NCBI GenBank assembly: GCA_025354645.1
Contig: JANXML010000033.1
Span: 1-40,427 of the forward strand
Direction of reading: 5' to 3'
DNA length: 40,427 nucleotides
Source: Arcicella sp.
GTDB lineage: Bacteria > Bacteroidota > Bacteroidia > Cytophagales > Spirosomataceae
Made by a program: the position numbers and the translations under genes. A model generated the notes under the pieces. That model was not told the DNA's origin. It saw only the letters and a list, made by a program, of their open reading frames with translations, and searched no databases. Below are positions 9,651-17,000 of this stretch, piece by piece (position 1 is the first letter of the stretch; every line of letters starts with the position of its first letter).

Positions 9651-9683
9651 GATGATTTTTGTGTTAAATTGTATTCCGATTTA

Positions 9684-9734
9684 TTGGTGTTTTCACCAAC
9701 AAGCTACCGTCCGATTTGTTGGTTAAAACACCAA
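9684..9734. promoter_or_regulatory. Paired palindrome upstream of the TonB receptor (candidate operator or leader structure)
   Basis: TTGGTGTTTTCACCAACAA (9684-9702) and TTGTTGGTTAAAACACCAA (9716-9734) are inverted copies, 18 of 19 positions matching, with a 13-base spacer. The left arm is itself a 6-bp hairpin (TTGGTG-TTTT-CACCAA). It lies 34-84 bp before the receptor start codon. Confidence 0.5.
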
Positions 9735-9810
9735 CAAAGACTGGAATAATACAGTAAATTTTAGGAAATGGTGGTACTATCAGAATACATAATTCTGACA
9801 TAGATTGTCT

Positions 9811-9832
9811 ATTGAATTTACAACAATTCAAT
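9811..9832 (-). terminator. Weak hairpin after the small Cys-rich gene
   Basis: Perfect 8-bp inverted repeat ATTGAATT (9811-9818) and AATTCAAT (9825-9832), 20 bp downstream of the stop at 9852. It is AT-only, so its termination strength is uncertain. A second small palindrome, TCAGAAT/ATTCTGA, lies at 9780-9798. Confidence 0.35.
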
Positions 9833-9851
9833 AATTCATCAAATCAAAAAT

Positions 9852-10238
9852 TCATGCAGGAGGATGAAAGATAGAGAAGGCAAAGCTCTGATAGTGAGCT
9901 AATTGATAGGAATAAATGGATTTTATAGAAAGATTTTTAACCATTAAATCACAAGAAAATAGGGGAGTAGTTTCAAAAACTTCTTCCATAATTTTCTTTA
10001 TGGCTTGTCCTTGTTTTTGGGTTTCTTTTGTGGCATTATCTTCCGCAATTTTGTGTAGTTTTTTTGCTAAATAACATTGCCCATTACATTTCAATTGAGG
10101 TTTGAAACGATTTTCGCAAAGGTTTTTAATGATAAAATCTTTTCTTAATTCAAAATCCAAATAAACCACAGGCACAAGAATTGCTTTGACACTGATGAGC
10201 GTCAAAAGCAAAAAGGCTATGTAGTTTTTGTGGGTCAT
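9852..10238 (-). CDS. Small exported Cys protein, HYC_CC_PP-like
   Basis: The protein has 128 residues. An N-terminal hydrophobic segment (YIAFLLLTLISVKAILVPVVY) is followed by a periplasmic part with Cys41 and the signature CNGQCYL (Cys51, Cys55), one more Cys near 98 (LFSCDL), and a C-terminus ending FHPPA. The Cys pattern plus the terminal His-Pro-Pro resembles small HYC_CC_PP-type Bacteroidota proteins that tend to lie near TonB receptors and metal genes. Their function is not established. The start is the ATG at 10238-10236, about 16 bp after the expected transcription start from the TACCTTTG box at 10268-10261. It lies between a His-rich lipoprotein gene and the TonB receptor, same strand. 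Confidence 0.75.
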   Translation of the reverse strand: MTHKNYIAFLLLTLISVKAILVPVVYLDFELRKDFIIKNLCENRFKPQLKCNGQCYLAKKLHKIAEDNATKETQKQGQAIKKIMEEVFETTPLFSCDLMVKNLSIKSIYSYQLAHYQSFAFSIFHPPA

Positions 10239-10260
10239 TGGATTTTTACTAATTGAACGA

Positions 10261-10268
10261 CAAAGGTA
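10261..10268 (-). promoter_or_regulatory. Candidate -7 box for the small Cys-protein gene
   Basis: The minus strand reads TACCTTTG, an exact TAnnTTTG match 22 bp upstream of the start codon, giving a very short leader. The -33 element is not clear. Confidence 0.45.
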
Positions 10269-10309
10269 TAATCGAAACGAATATGATTGTAAAAGTTTCA
10301 GTTTATTAT

Positions 10310-10361
10310 TTAAAACCTATAAGGTTTTTAAACGGTAATGCTAAGTCCTTATAGGTTTTAA
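10310..10361 (-). terminator. Long hairpin after the His-rich lipoprotein gene
   Basis: Perfect 15-bp inverted repeat TTAAAACCTATAAGG (10310-10324) and CCTTATAGGTTTTAA (10347-10361) with a 22-base loop. It begins 20 bp past the stop at 10381. Confidence 0.65.
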
Positions 10362-10380
10362 CTAATTGGTTAACAGATAT

Positions 10381-11136
10381 TTACTGCATCAACATTAACT
10401 CATCCAAACTAACCTGAACATCATCTCCCACTTGCTTAATGCTATATTTCATCGGGAAATATCCTGTTTTGGCAAACTTGGCGGGTGTTGGAATAGCCTT
10501 CGTAATGGTTGGTTTGGTCAATAATAAATCTAACGTAACCATTGGTTCAATGAAGGTAAATTTACCATCGTAAGAACCCATAATTAAAGTCTCAGTAAAT
10601 TTTCCTCCGTTCAATTCTGGTGAAGTTGGATTTGCCCAATGCACGCCCATCAAAGGCACACCTGCGGGCAGACGGAAATACGGAACTGGCATAATGCCTG
10701 TCGGTGGGAGGTTGTCAAATTTCGTAGCCGTTGTGGTTAGGTACGGCGGAATGACGGAGCGTTCAGCGTTGGATTGCATCATAAAATGCACATCAAAATG
10801 GGCAACGTCATAAATACCTACGGGTTCGTGTCCAGAATGTGAAAAATCAAGGTAGAGATGGTCAAATGACGTTTTTCCGATGGCTTCGGTGGGTAAGGCG
10901 ATGATTAAACTGGTGCCTCCATTGTGCGGAATATTATTCAATGCTCCTTTCGCCAAGGTCATACCAATTGAACTTGGTTTATCGCCCGTGAATTTTACCC
11001 AAGCGTAAACTTTTCCATCACCGATGTTTTGCGAAACCCCATTATAAGTTGGGTTTGGGTCGGATACTACTTCGTCTTTCTTACATCCCGTAAGAAAGAT
11101 TACCAATAAAATACAGCTAAAAATGAGATTTTTCAT
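10381..11136 (-). CDS. His-rich lipoprotein, TTHB210/DUF5602-like
   Basis: The protein has 251 residues with a lipoprotein signal (FLTGC, lipid on Cys18), so it is anchored in a membrane and probably faces the periplasm or outside. The core has FDHLYLDFSHSGHEP at 91-105 and the motif VAHFDVHFM at 111-119 (His113, His117), reminiscent of the HFD-H-F motif of TTHB210-like (DUF5602) proteins. A second conserved-looking His lies in MGVHWANP. These histidines could bind a metal, but no ligand is known. The family assignment comes from memory of the motif and should be tested. A TAATTTTG box lies 36-43 bp upstream, and a strong hairpin follows the gene. Confidence 0.7.
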   Translation of the reverse strand: MKNLIFSCILLVIFLTGCKKDEVVSDPNPTYNGVSQNIGDGKVYAWVKFTGDKPSSIGMTLAKGALNNIPHNGGTSLIIALPTEAIGKTSFDHLYLDFSHSGHEPVGIYDVAHFDVHFMMQSNAERSVIPPYLTTTATKFDNLPPTGIMPVPYFRLPAGVPLMGVHWANPTSPELNGGKFTETLIMGSYDGKFTFIEPMVTLDLLLTKPTITKAIPTPAKFAKTGYFPMKYSIKQVGDDVQVSLDELMLMQ

Positions 11137-11338
11137 GATGATTAATATTAAATTTGTTTGCGTTAATGATACAAAATTAGGTACTTACAGAAAGGATTGA
11201 AATAACCTTTTATACACAATATATTTTATAACTACTTGAAAATGAATCTATTACAAATATTTGTTAAATATATTGCATTTTAATTACCATTCAATAAATA
11301 ATCCGTAACCCTTTATACACAGCGGTAAAGCAAACAAA
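11137..11338. other. Intergenic stretch upstream of the His-rich lipoprotein gene
   Basis: With the hairpin next to it, this gene-free stretch totals 317 bp. It holds a -7 box at 11172-11179 and otherwise AT-rich sequence with no ORF of protein-like composition on either strand. Confidence 0.5.
11172..11179 (-). promoter_or_regulatory. Candidate -7 box for the His-rich lipoprotein gene
   Basis: The minus strand reads TAATTTTG, matching TAnnTTTG, 36 bp upstream of the ATG at 11136. Confidence 0.4.
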
Positions 11339-11379
11339 AAACCCACCCCACAGTCATACCTTGACTATGGGGTGGGTTT
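11339..11379 (-). terminator. Strong GC-rich terminator after the first collagen-like gene
   Basis: AAACCCACCCCACAGTCA (11339-11356) pairs with TGACTATGGGGTGGGTTT (11362-11379), one mismatch in 18 bp, loop of 5. On the minus strand it follows the stop at 11454 and ends in an A/T-rich tail. Confidence 0.85.
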
Positions 11380-11453
11380 GGTTTAAGGATTTTTAATCTT
11401 TCACTTTTGACTTTAATAACAAAATCAGAAGCGAAACATAATTTTTAAACTTT

Positions 11454-12011
11454 TCAATCTGGCAAATTGTAATATTTCTTTACTTCTTCGTAATTGTTAT
11501 AATCGACTGCTGCTTTTCGCCCAGTCGGAACACCTCCTGGCACCAAAATATATCTAATCATTTGTGGACTGATCGAATAGCTACTTATTAGATCAATACG
11601 CCCAACATAAAATCTTGGAAATACAGTATATGTTGTTGAACCTAATGTTTGTGAGTAGGGAATTGTGATAACTCTGCTACTTTCGCTCCAATAGACGTGA
11701 ATTGCTCCTTTGTCCAAAATTTCTTGGGTTATTTTTAAGGCAGTTATTGAACCCGTATAAGTTGTTCCACTTCCCGTAAAACTTACACTCGTCCACGGAG
11801 AATAAATAACATTTGCCGTTCCAGTTGCACCCACGGCTCCCGTAGCTCCTGTTGCACCCGTTGCTCCCGTTGCTCCCGTTGCTCCCGTTGCCCCAGTTGC
11901 TCCTATTGGTCCGATTGGACCAACTTCTCCTTTTTCAGCCTTACAAGCATCCATAAAAATAACGGCGGAAACAACCGCCAATATTCCGAAAATTCTTTTA
12001 ATTGTGTTCAT
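11454..12011 (-). CDS. Collagen-like lipoprotein 1
   Basis: The protein has 185 residues. The lipoprotein signal ends MDAC with Cys23. About 13 Gly-X-Y triplets follow (GEV GPI GPI, then seven GAT in a row, GAV GAT GTA), enough to start a short collagen-like triple helix. Then comes a beta-rich C-terminal domain with RYILVPGG and the ending [16 protein letters not shown]. The signal peptide, collagen start and C-terminal ending are shared with the gene at 12969-13598, so the two are paralogues. It is probably a trimeric surface lipoprotein, by family. Its GAT run is coded by near-identical 9-bp units. Its control region contains the tandem ACC boxes shared by this cluster. Confidence 0.85.
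   Translation of the reverse strand: MNTIKRIFGILAVVSAVIFMDACKAEKGEVGPIGPIGATGATGATGATGATGATGATGAVGATGTANVIYSPWTSVSFTGSGTTYTGSITALKITQEILDKGAIHVYWSESSRVITIPYSQTLGSTTYTVFPRFYVGRIDLISSYSISPQMIRYILVPGGVPTGRKAAVDYNNYEEVKKYYNLPD
11851..11904 (-). repeat. 9-bp tandem repeat coding Gly-Ala-Thr triplets
   Basis: Six consecutive 9-bp units; units two to four are identical (GTTGCTCCC on the plus strand) and the others differ by one or two bases. The unit length is a multiple of three, so slippage would change collagen length without a frameshift. Confidence 0.85.
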
Positions 12012-12123
12012 TTTGTTTTGAGTTTATCGTTAAAAATTGGCTTAATCGCAAGAATTGGTAAGAAGTATCAATTAAGCGACAGCAAAGGAATCACTAAATA
12101 AAATCAAGACAATGCACAATTGA

Positions 12124-12151
12124 GTTTATGGTCGTATTATTGAGTTAGCGG
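12124..12151 (-). promoter_or_regulatory. Tandem ACC-box element upstream of collagen-like gene 1
   Basis: On the minus strand ACCGCTAA (12151-12144) and ACCATAAA (12131-12124) are spaced exactly 20 bp. The element lies 39 bp from a weak -7-like TTCCTTTG (12090-12083) and about 118 bp from the start codon. The form matches LytTR-type direct repeats (YehT/BtsR-like). Confidence 0.6.
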
Positions 12152-12163
12152 TTTAAAAACAAA

Positions 12164-12191
12164 AAAACCCGTACAATTTATTGGACGGGTT
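12164..12191 (-). terminator. Hairpin terminator after the 194-residue protein gene
   Basis: AAACCCGT (12164-12171) pairs with ACGGGTTT (12184-12191); CAA/TTG extend the stem around one mismatch. An A/T-rich run follows on the minus strand, 22 bp past the stop at 12213. Confidence 0.75.
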
Positions 12192-12212
12192 TCTGAAAAT
12201 ATAGTGACCTGC

Positions 12213-12797
12213 TTACCTTTTATAATTTGGACCCCGAGCAATTGCCACCAAACGCCAAGTGATGGTATCTCCCTCAACGAGGTCGTAAAGCACTGGTGCT
12301 GGGTTTGTTCCGAAAGGCAAAAATCCTCGGTTTACGGGGGTCTTACTTTTCGGCTTATGGTCTTTGTCTGTTACATAATATTGCCAGACTAATCCCACTG
12401 CTTTTGTTGCAGGAGAAGTAAATTCATCTTCAAAATCTTCTGATAGCGTATAAATTCCTTCTTCACGTTCTTGCTTACCGAGCGAAATTCCGTCGGGAGC
12501 GGTGGGCGTTGGCAATTCAGGATTTGTGGCAACCACCAATGTGCCATCTCCTTCGTAGTTATAGGTTCCTCCAAAATTATAATTGAAGGTTTTTACGAAG
12601 TCTCTTCCATTTTTTTCAAAAGGAAAACGGATATATTCAAGTCCACCCGCAACTGACAAGTCGGAATGTTCGCTGATATATTTGTCCAAAACATCCCGAA
12701 CGGTTAATCCTGGTTTGTCAGTAATTTTGACATTTTCATGGAAATACAAGCCCACGATGCGGAGCTTTACATTAATTTGAGCCATTTCATTAAGCAT
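12213..12797 (-). CDS. Protein of unknown function between the collagen-like genes
   Basis: The protein has 194 residues, no signal peptide or membrane segment, and is probably cytosolic. No family was recognised. Visible features are a beta-strand-rich start (AQINVKLRIVGLYF), GLTVRDVLDKYISEHSD at about 30-46, an acidic middle (YTLSEDFEDEF) and a C-terminal stretch with WQYYVTDKDHKPKSK, VNRGFLPFG and GDTITWRLVAIARGP. ATG 12797-12795 is used; a second ATG four codons on is equally possible. It is transcribed on its own, with a TATGTTTG promoter box, a tandem ACC-box element and a terminator. The shared control element ties it to the two collagen-like lipoproteins. Confidence 0.75.
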   Translation of the reverse strand: MLNEMAQINVKLRIVGLYFHENVKITDKPGLTVRDVLDKYISEHSDLSVAGGLEYIRFPFEKNGRDFVKTFNYNFGGTYNYEGDGTLVVATNPELPTPTAPDGISLGKQEREEGIYTLSEDFEDEFTSPATKAVGLVWQYYVTDKDHKPKSKTPVNRGFLPFGTNPAPVLYDLVEGDTITWRLVAIARGPNYKR

Positions 12798-12866
12798 TTA
12801 GATTGTGAAAATTATGAATTTTATTTCAATAGGAAAGTTTACGGTTTGCCCTTAAAATAAGTATTA

Positions 12867-12874
12867 CAAACATA
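12867..12874 (-). promoter_or_regulatory. -7 box for the 194-residue protein gene
   Basis: The minus strand reads TATGTTTG, an exact TAnnTTTG match, 40 bp downstream of the tandem ACC boxes and 70 bp upstream of the start codon. Confidence 0.55.
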
Positions 12875-12908
12875 TAGACCTTCTGAATGCCGAAAAAGCA
12901 TTTGTTAT

Positions 12909-12936
12909 TATACGGTCTTACTATTTATTTAACGGT
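12909..12936 (-). promoter_or_regulatory. Tandem ACC-box element upstream of the 194-residue protein gene
   Basis: On the minus strand ACCGTTAA (12936-12929) and ACCGTATA (12916-12909) have a period of 20 bp. The element lies 40 bp from the TATGTTTG box and about 117 bp from the ATG, the same geometry as the elements at 12124-12151 and 13715-13742. Confidence 0.65.
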
Positions 12937-12968
12937 ATTTCACCACTGCTTTTCAACAAATGATTTAA

Positions 12969-13598
12969 TCAATCAGGTAAATTATAATACTTCTTAACAG
13001 CCTCATAATCATTATAATCAAGATGTTCTTTTCGTCCACTCACGGCTCCTGGGATGATAATGTAGCGATATGTTACAAGAAATCCAGAGGGATTGTAAGT
13101 TGATGGAACGGTTGAGGCTTGATCCCATATTGTTTGAACATAGATTCTATTCAGAAGAAAATTTACTTGTGTGTACCAACTACCCCAAAAAGTATTTGGT
13201 AATAAGTAAACTCTATTATCTCCGATTGTAGAAGCGAATTTTCCATAAACGAAAACTTGCCCTTTGTCTAAAATATCCTGTGTAATAGGTGCTGCAAAAT
13301 CCGCTCCCCAACCATGATTAGCAAACACATTTGTACCTCCTCCATTAGTGTTTCCGCCATTGCTACTTGATAATTTATACCAGTATCCAACTACATTCAT
13401 ATCAATCCAAGACCCATAAATAACATTGGCAGTTCCTGTTGGTCCAGCAACACCCACTGCACCATTTGCCCCCGTGGATCCAGCAACACCAGTCGTCCCA
13501 ATCGGTCCAACATCACCTTTTTCGCCTTTACAGGCATCCATAAAAATAACGGCAGAAATAACTGCCAAGATTCCGAAAATTCTTGTAATCGTTTTCAT
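12969..13598 (-). CDS. Collagen-like lipoprotein 2
   Basis: The protein has 209 residues. The signal peptide ends MDAC (Cys23), nearly identical to that of the paralogue at 11454-12011. About 11 Gly-X-Y triplets follow (GEK GDV GPI GTT GVA GST GAN GAV GVA GPT GTA). These are more varied than in the paralogue and have no DNA tandem repeat. A longer C-terminal domain contains a Gly/Asn-rich loop (GGNTNGGGTN) and ends [16 protein letters not shown]. It is likely a surface-anchored trimer. The start is ATG 13598-13596. The upstream leader shares a block with the leader of gene 1 (AATTAAGCGA-AGCAAAG), so gene and promoter were duplicated together. Confidence 0.85.
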   Translation of the reverse strand: MKTITRIFGILAVISAVIFMDACKGEKGDVGPIGTTGVAGSTGANGAVGVAGPTGTANVIYGSWIDMNVVGYWYKLSSSNGGNTNGGGTNVFANHGWGADFAAPITQDILDKGQVFVYGKFASTIGDNRVYLLPNTFWGSWYTQVNFLLNRIYVQTIWDQASTVPSTYNPSGFLVTYRYIIIPGAVSGRKEHLDYNDYEAVKKYYNLPD

Positions 13599-13714
13599 TT
13601 TTTGTTTGAGTTTTAATTGTGAAATAATAGGCTTAATTATGATGAGGATAAAACCTGCTAATTAAGCGATAGCAAAGAACCTATGGAAATAAATGAAATC
13701 TAAGAAGTTCTTAT

Positions 13715-13742
13715 TTAACGGTATCTTTTTTGATTTAACGGT
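13715..13742 (-). promoter_or_regulatory. Tandem ACC-box element between collagen-like gene 2 and the DUF4405-like gene
   Basis: Two identical copies of ACCGTTAA (minus strand, 13742-13735 and 13722-13715), period 20 bp; the identity extends to ATTTAACGGTA on the plus strand. The element lies 40 bp from a weak -7-like GTTCTTTG (13680-13673) and about 120 bp from the lipoprotein start. The divergent gene at 13802 could also be affected. Confidence 0.7.
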
Positions 13743-13764
13743 ACTTTTTGATTGACTTCTTGCC

Positions 13765-13772
13765 TAAATTTG
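13765..13772 (+). promoter_or_regulatory. Candidate -7 box for the DUF4405-like gene
   Basis: TAAATTTG matches TAnnTTTG and lies 30 bp upstream of the ATG at 13802. It is 23 bp downstream of the tandem ACC boxes. Confidence 0.45.
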
Positions 13773-13801
13773 TCCTAAACTTTCATACTTAACCAATCAT
13801 C

Positions 13802-14635
13802 ATGAAACGTAAAAACATTATTAGCCTTTCCGTGGCATTTGCTTTTTTGAGTTTGTCAATCACGGGTATCTTATTGTATATCAAGCAAAAAGCTCATGCG
13901 GTTGAAATTACCCATACCGTTTTTGGACTTATTTTCGTGGGCTTTGCCATTTTTCATATTCTCAATAACTGGTCTTCAATCACGGGTTATTCAAAAACTC
14001 GAACATCCGAGAAAACGCCAAGCAAATTCAAAAAAGAATTCATCATTGCCTTCTTGGTTTTTGGCGTAGTGTTGGCAGGAACTGCTTCCGAAGTTTTGGA
14101 ACCAGTTGCTGAGGCAGGAAAATTTTTAGCTCCTAAAAGACCGCCCAGAGCCGAGAAATTATCTTACGAAGAAGTGAAAACCCATCAAGATTCAAAAGGA
14201 ACGGATTTAAGGATTTTGGTGGAAATGAACAAAGAAACTGAATTACCCGTCATTGCGATTTGGGTGGAAAATGCCGATCATAAATTTGTGGAGAATCTCT
14301 ACGTTCCAGCAAAAGAAGCCAAAATGCCCGAAAGCGAAGAAGAAGCCAAAGAAGGGCATTTTGAACTATCAGATTTTAATCCTGTGTCGTTACCAACTTG
14401 GCAAGCAAAAGCCAATGTAAAATCTTCTTTATCCGAAAAAGAAACACCGCATGAAAACTTTGTAGTTCATTCAAAAACTACTGCAAAAAGCACTTTCTAT
14501 GTGATGATGGAAGTGAAAAGTAAAAATAAAAATGAGGTTTATGAAGCCAAAGTTGATGAAATAAATGGTGGGGTTTCTAAATTAAAATCAACAGGTAATT
14601 CATTGATTAAAAGTGGATTAGTAGAAATATTGTAG
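13802..14635 (+). CDS. DUF4405-like membrane protein with an exported C-terminal domain
   Basis: The protein has 277 residues. The first two hydrophobic helices (about 5-27 and 36-57) carry His32, His38 and His52 in AHAVEITHTVFG and AIFHILNNW, the layout of DUF4405 cytochrome-b-like modules that may bind haem. A third helix at about 72-94 leads to a beta-rich domain of roughly 170 residues (LRILVEMNKETELPVIAIWVEN...), similar in style to periplasmic DUF2271 domains. This suggests membrane electron transfer or sensing, but that is inference. It is divergent from collagen-like gene 2 and shares the intergenic region with its ACC-box element. Its 3' end faces the AraC gene across a perfect 22-bp hairpin. 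Confidence 0.75.
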   Translation: MKRKNIISLSVAFAFLSLSITGILLYIKQKAHAVEITHTVFGLIFVGFAIFHILNNWSSITGYSKTRTSEKTPSKFKKEFIIAFLVFGVVLAGTASEVLEPVAEAGKFLAPKRPPRAEKLSYEEVKTHQDSKGTDLRILVEMNKETELPVIAIWVENADHKFVENLYVPAKEAKMPESEEEAKEGHFELSDFNPVSLPTWQAKANVKSSLSEKETPHENFVVHSKTTAKSTFYVMMEVKSKNKNEVYEAKVDEINGGVSKLKSTGNSLIKSGLVEIL

Positions 14636-14638
14636 TTG

Positions 14639-14697
14639 TTAACCGCAAGGACGGGAAGACACAAAATAGCATTGCGTCTTCCCGTCCTTGCGGTTAA
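14639..14697. terminator. Perfect 22-bp palindrome between convergent genes (bidirectional terminator, likely a dispersed repeat)
   Basis: The arm at 14639-14660 (core CCGCAAGGACGGGAAGAC) and the arm at 14676-14697 are perfect reverse complements, with a 15-base loop. It lies 4 bp from both the end of the DUF4405-like gene and the end of the AraC gene. The CCGCAAGGACG core resembles intergenic repeats common in Cytophagales. Confidence 0.8.
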
Positions 14698-14701
14698 AAT
14701 T

Positions 14702-15589
14702 TTATCGTTTTGCGGTTAAAAACCTCCGAAATTCCAACGGCGAAAGTTTTGTTAATTTCTTGAAATACTTAGAAAAATAAGATTGGTCAGAGAAGTTGAG
14801 TTTATAAGCGATTTCGGAAATTCCTAAATCAGTATGGGTTAAATATCGTTTAATTTCCATCACCATTCTATCATTTATTAAATCCGTTGATGTTCTTCCC
14901 GTTACATTTCTCACCGTTTCGCTCAAGTGATTTGGCGTTATTGTCAGCAAATCTGCGTAATCTTTCACCGATAAATTCTCATGACATTTTTCTTCAATTA
15001 ATTGCTTAAAACGCTTCACTAAAATTCTCCCTTTGTGAGCTTGCTCGTCCATCATTCCTACGGGATAAATTCTTTTACTCTGAATCAGAATTAAATCCAA
15101 CAAAGCTCTGATAACTTCCTCATTATCAGCTAATTTCAACTGATTTTCATTAATTGCTTGTTGAAAAAGGTCAATAAAAACTTGTCTTTCAGCATTATTT
15201 TCTAAATAAAGCGGAGGCGTTTCTTGCGATAAATTATAGAAAAAGGGTAATTCAAAAAGTTTATTGGGGTCGGTTTTATTGAAGTGATAAAAGGACGAAG
15301 TAAACAGGAAAATATAACCTTTAACATCTTCCGAAAGCACCAATTCATGAATTTGTCCAGGCGAAAGAAAGAAAATGGAAAAGGGTTTAATTTGATGATG
15401 TTGAAAGTCAATCGTATGTACGCCATCGCCTTGTGTGAGGAATAGAATCTCATAAAAATCATCGTGTCTGTGGGGGTAAGTAACCTTAAAATTTCGATGA
15501 ATATCAAAGACTTCAATCTGAAACTGAATGGTTTTTTCAGTCTTAGCATTAAATTTATCAATGCTATAAACAGGAATAGTTTTCAACAT
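14702..15589 (-). CDS. AraC-family transcriptional regulator
   Basis: The protein has 295 residues. The N-terminal cupin-type sensing domain (about 20-150) includes YPHRHDDFYEILFLTQGDG and PFSIFFLSPGQIHEL. The C-terminal double helix-turn-helix (about 205-292) includes SVKDYADLLTITPNHLSETV and GISEIAYKLNFSDQSYFSKYF, ending KLSPLEFRRF. The gene starts 20 bp after the xylA stop on the same strand, so it is co-transcribed with xylose isomerase and probably responds to a sugar such as xylose. That ligand is inferred from context. Confidence 0.9.
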   Translation of the reverse strand: MLKTIPVYSIDKFNAKTEKTIQFQIEVFDIHRNFKVTYPHRHDDFYEILFLTQGDGVHTIDFQHHQIKPFSIFFLSPGQIHELVLSEDVKGYIFLFTSSFYHFNKTDPNKLFELPFFYNLSQETPPLYLENNAERQVFIDLFQQAINENQLKLADNEEVIRALLDLILIQSKRIYPVGMMDEQAHKGRILVKRFKQLIEEKCHENLSVKDYADLLTITPNHLSETVRNVTGRTSTDLINDRMVMEIKRYLTHTDLGISEIAYKLNFSDQSYFSKYFKKLTKLSPLEFRRFLTAKR

Positions 15590-15609
15590 TTATGTTGGTA
15601 AATCTACAA

Positions 15610-16941
15610 TTAAATATATTGATTAATAATATTCTCAAACATCTCTTGTTTTCCACTGGTTTGAGCGGGTTCGCCCGTAGCAAAAGCGTATTCTCTTAAA
15701 TCTTCCAATGTGAGTGTACCAGCCTCATAATCAGCACCTTTACCCGAATCAAACGAAGCGTAGCGGTCGGTACGAAGTTTTTTATACGGTGATTTTTTCA
15801 AGATGTCATCGGCAATCACTAATGCACGTGCAAACGTATCCATACCGCCAATGTGAGCCAAGAATATATCGTCTAAATCGGTTGAATTTCTACGGGTTTT
15901 TGCATCAAAATTAATACCGCCTTGTGTGATTCCGCCCGCCTCTAAAATAATCAACATTGATTCTGCCAATTCATTCAAATTGGTTGGAAATTGATCAGTA
16001 TCCCAGCCGTTTTGATAGTCTCCACGGTTGGCATCCATACTTCCCAACATGCCAGTATCAGCCGCAATTTGCAATTCGTGTTGGAAAGTATGCCCCGCCA
16101 ACGTTGCGTGATTTACTTCTAAATTCAACATAAAATCGTGCTGTAAATCATATTCCTTCAAGAAACCAATAACGGTTTCAGCATCATAATCATACTGGTG
16201 TTTTGTTGGCTCACAGGGTTTTGGTTCGATGAAAAATTTACCCGTAAAACCATTCTTGCGGGCATAATCACGAGCAATCGTCAAGAAACGTCCCAAGTGA
16301 GCTTTTTCACGTTTCATGTTGGTGTTTAATAATGACATATAACCCTCACGACCACCCCAAAACACATAATTTTCACCACCGAGAGCGATAGTTGCATCAA
16401 TGGCATTTTTTACTTGCGTACCTGCATGAGCCAAAACGTTGAAATCTGGGTTGGTTGAAGCACCGTTCATGTATCTTGGATTTGAAAAAACGTTGGCAGT
16501 TCCCCACAACAATTTCATGCCGCTAACTTGTTGCTTTTGTTTGGCATAGTCCACAATAGCAGACAAATTGCTTTCATATTCCGATAATGAATTACCTTCG
16601 TCAACCAAATCAATATCATGAAAACAATAATAAGGTGTTCCTAATTTTGTCATAAATTCAAAAGCAGCATCCATTTTGTCTTTCGCACGACCAACGATTT
16701 CATTTTTAGCATCCCACGGAAAATTCTTTGTTCCTGGTCCAAATGGGTCAGTTCCAGTGCCACAGAAAGTATGCCAATAAGCGGTTGCAAAACGTAATTG
16801 GTCTTTCATGGTTTTGCCGCCAATAACTCGATTTTCGTCATACCATTTAAACGCCATTGGATTGTCTGATTCTCTTCCCTCGAATTGAATTTTGCTGATT
16901 CCGCCAAAATATTCTTTGTCTCCTAATGTTAAATTTGCCAT
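15610..16941 (-). CDS. xylA: Xylose isomerase
   Basis: Converts D-xylose to D-xylulose (also glucose to fructose) in the cytosol. It has 443 residues, the length of class II enzymes. Catalytic His108 and Asp111 lie in [12 protein letters not shown], the metal and substrate residues in [18 protein letters not shown], and the later metal ligands in [18 protein letters not shown] and [22 protein letters not shown] is also conserved. It is upstream of an AraC regulator in the same operon and divergent from a GH3 glycosidase, which fits pentose or hemicellulose use. No xylulokinase or transporter is present in the window. Confidence 0.97.
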   Translation of the reverse strand: MANLTLGDKEYFGGISKIQFEGRESDNPMAFKWYDENRVIGGKTMKDQLRFATAYWHTFCGTGTDPFGPGTKNFPWDAKNEIVGRAKDKMDAAFEFMTKLGTPYYCFHDIDLVDEGNSLSEYESNLSAIVDYAKQKQQVSGMKLLWGTANVFSNPRYMNGASTNPDFNVLAHAGTQVKNAIDATIALGGENYVFWGGREGYMSLLNTNMKREKAHLGRFLTIARDYARKNGFTGKFFIEPKPCEPTKHQYDYDAETVIGFLKEYDLQHDFMLNLEVNHATLAGHTFQHELQIAADTGMLGSMDANRGDYQNGWDTDQFPTNLNELAESMLIILEAGGITQGGINFDAKTRRNSTDLDDIFLAHIGGMDTFARALVIADDILKKSPYKKLRTDRYASFDSGKGADYEAGTLTLEDLREYAFATGEPAQTSGKQEMFENIINQYI

Positions 16942-17000
16942 GATTTTTTAAAATATTGAATGTTTATTTTAGTTTTATTATGATTTTGTAAGTGTTTTAG

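Noticed and set aside
10310-10361. Two GGT triplets 20 bp apart (10334 and 10354) resembling the tandem ACC boxes
   Set aside because: They fall inside a terminator-like hairpin and lie 66 bp, not 40 bp, from the -7 box of the next gene, so the match is probably chance.
11820-11940. Reading the 9-bp repeats as a CRISPR or other array
   Set aside because: They are in-frame coding repeats for Gly-X-Y triplets with no spacers.
12389-12780. Open frames on both strands over the 194-residue gene
   Set aside because: They are shadows of the real frame, with unnatural residue composition and no start context.
13426-13665. Plus-strand Pro/Ala-rich open frame opposite the collagen-like gene
   Set aside because: It is the complement of Gly-X-Y codons; such frames stay open by codon bias alone.
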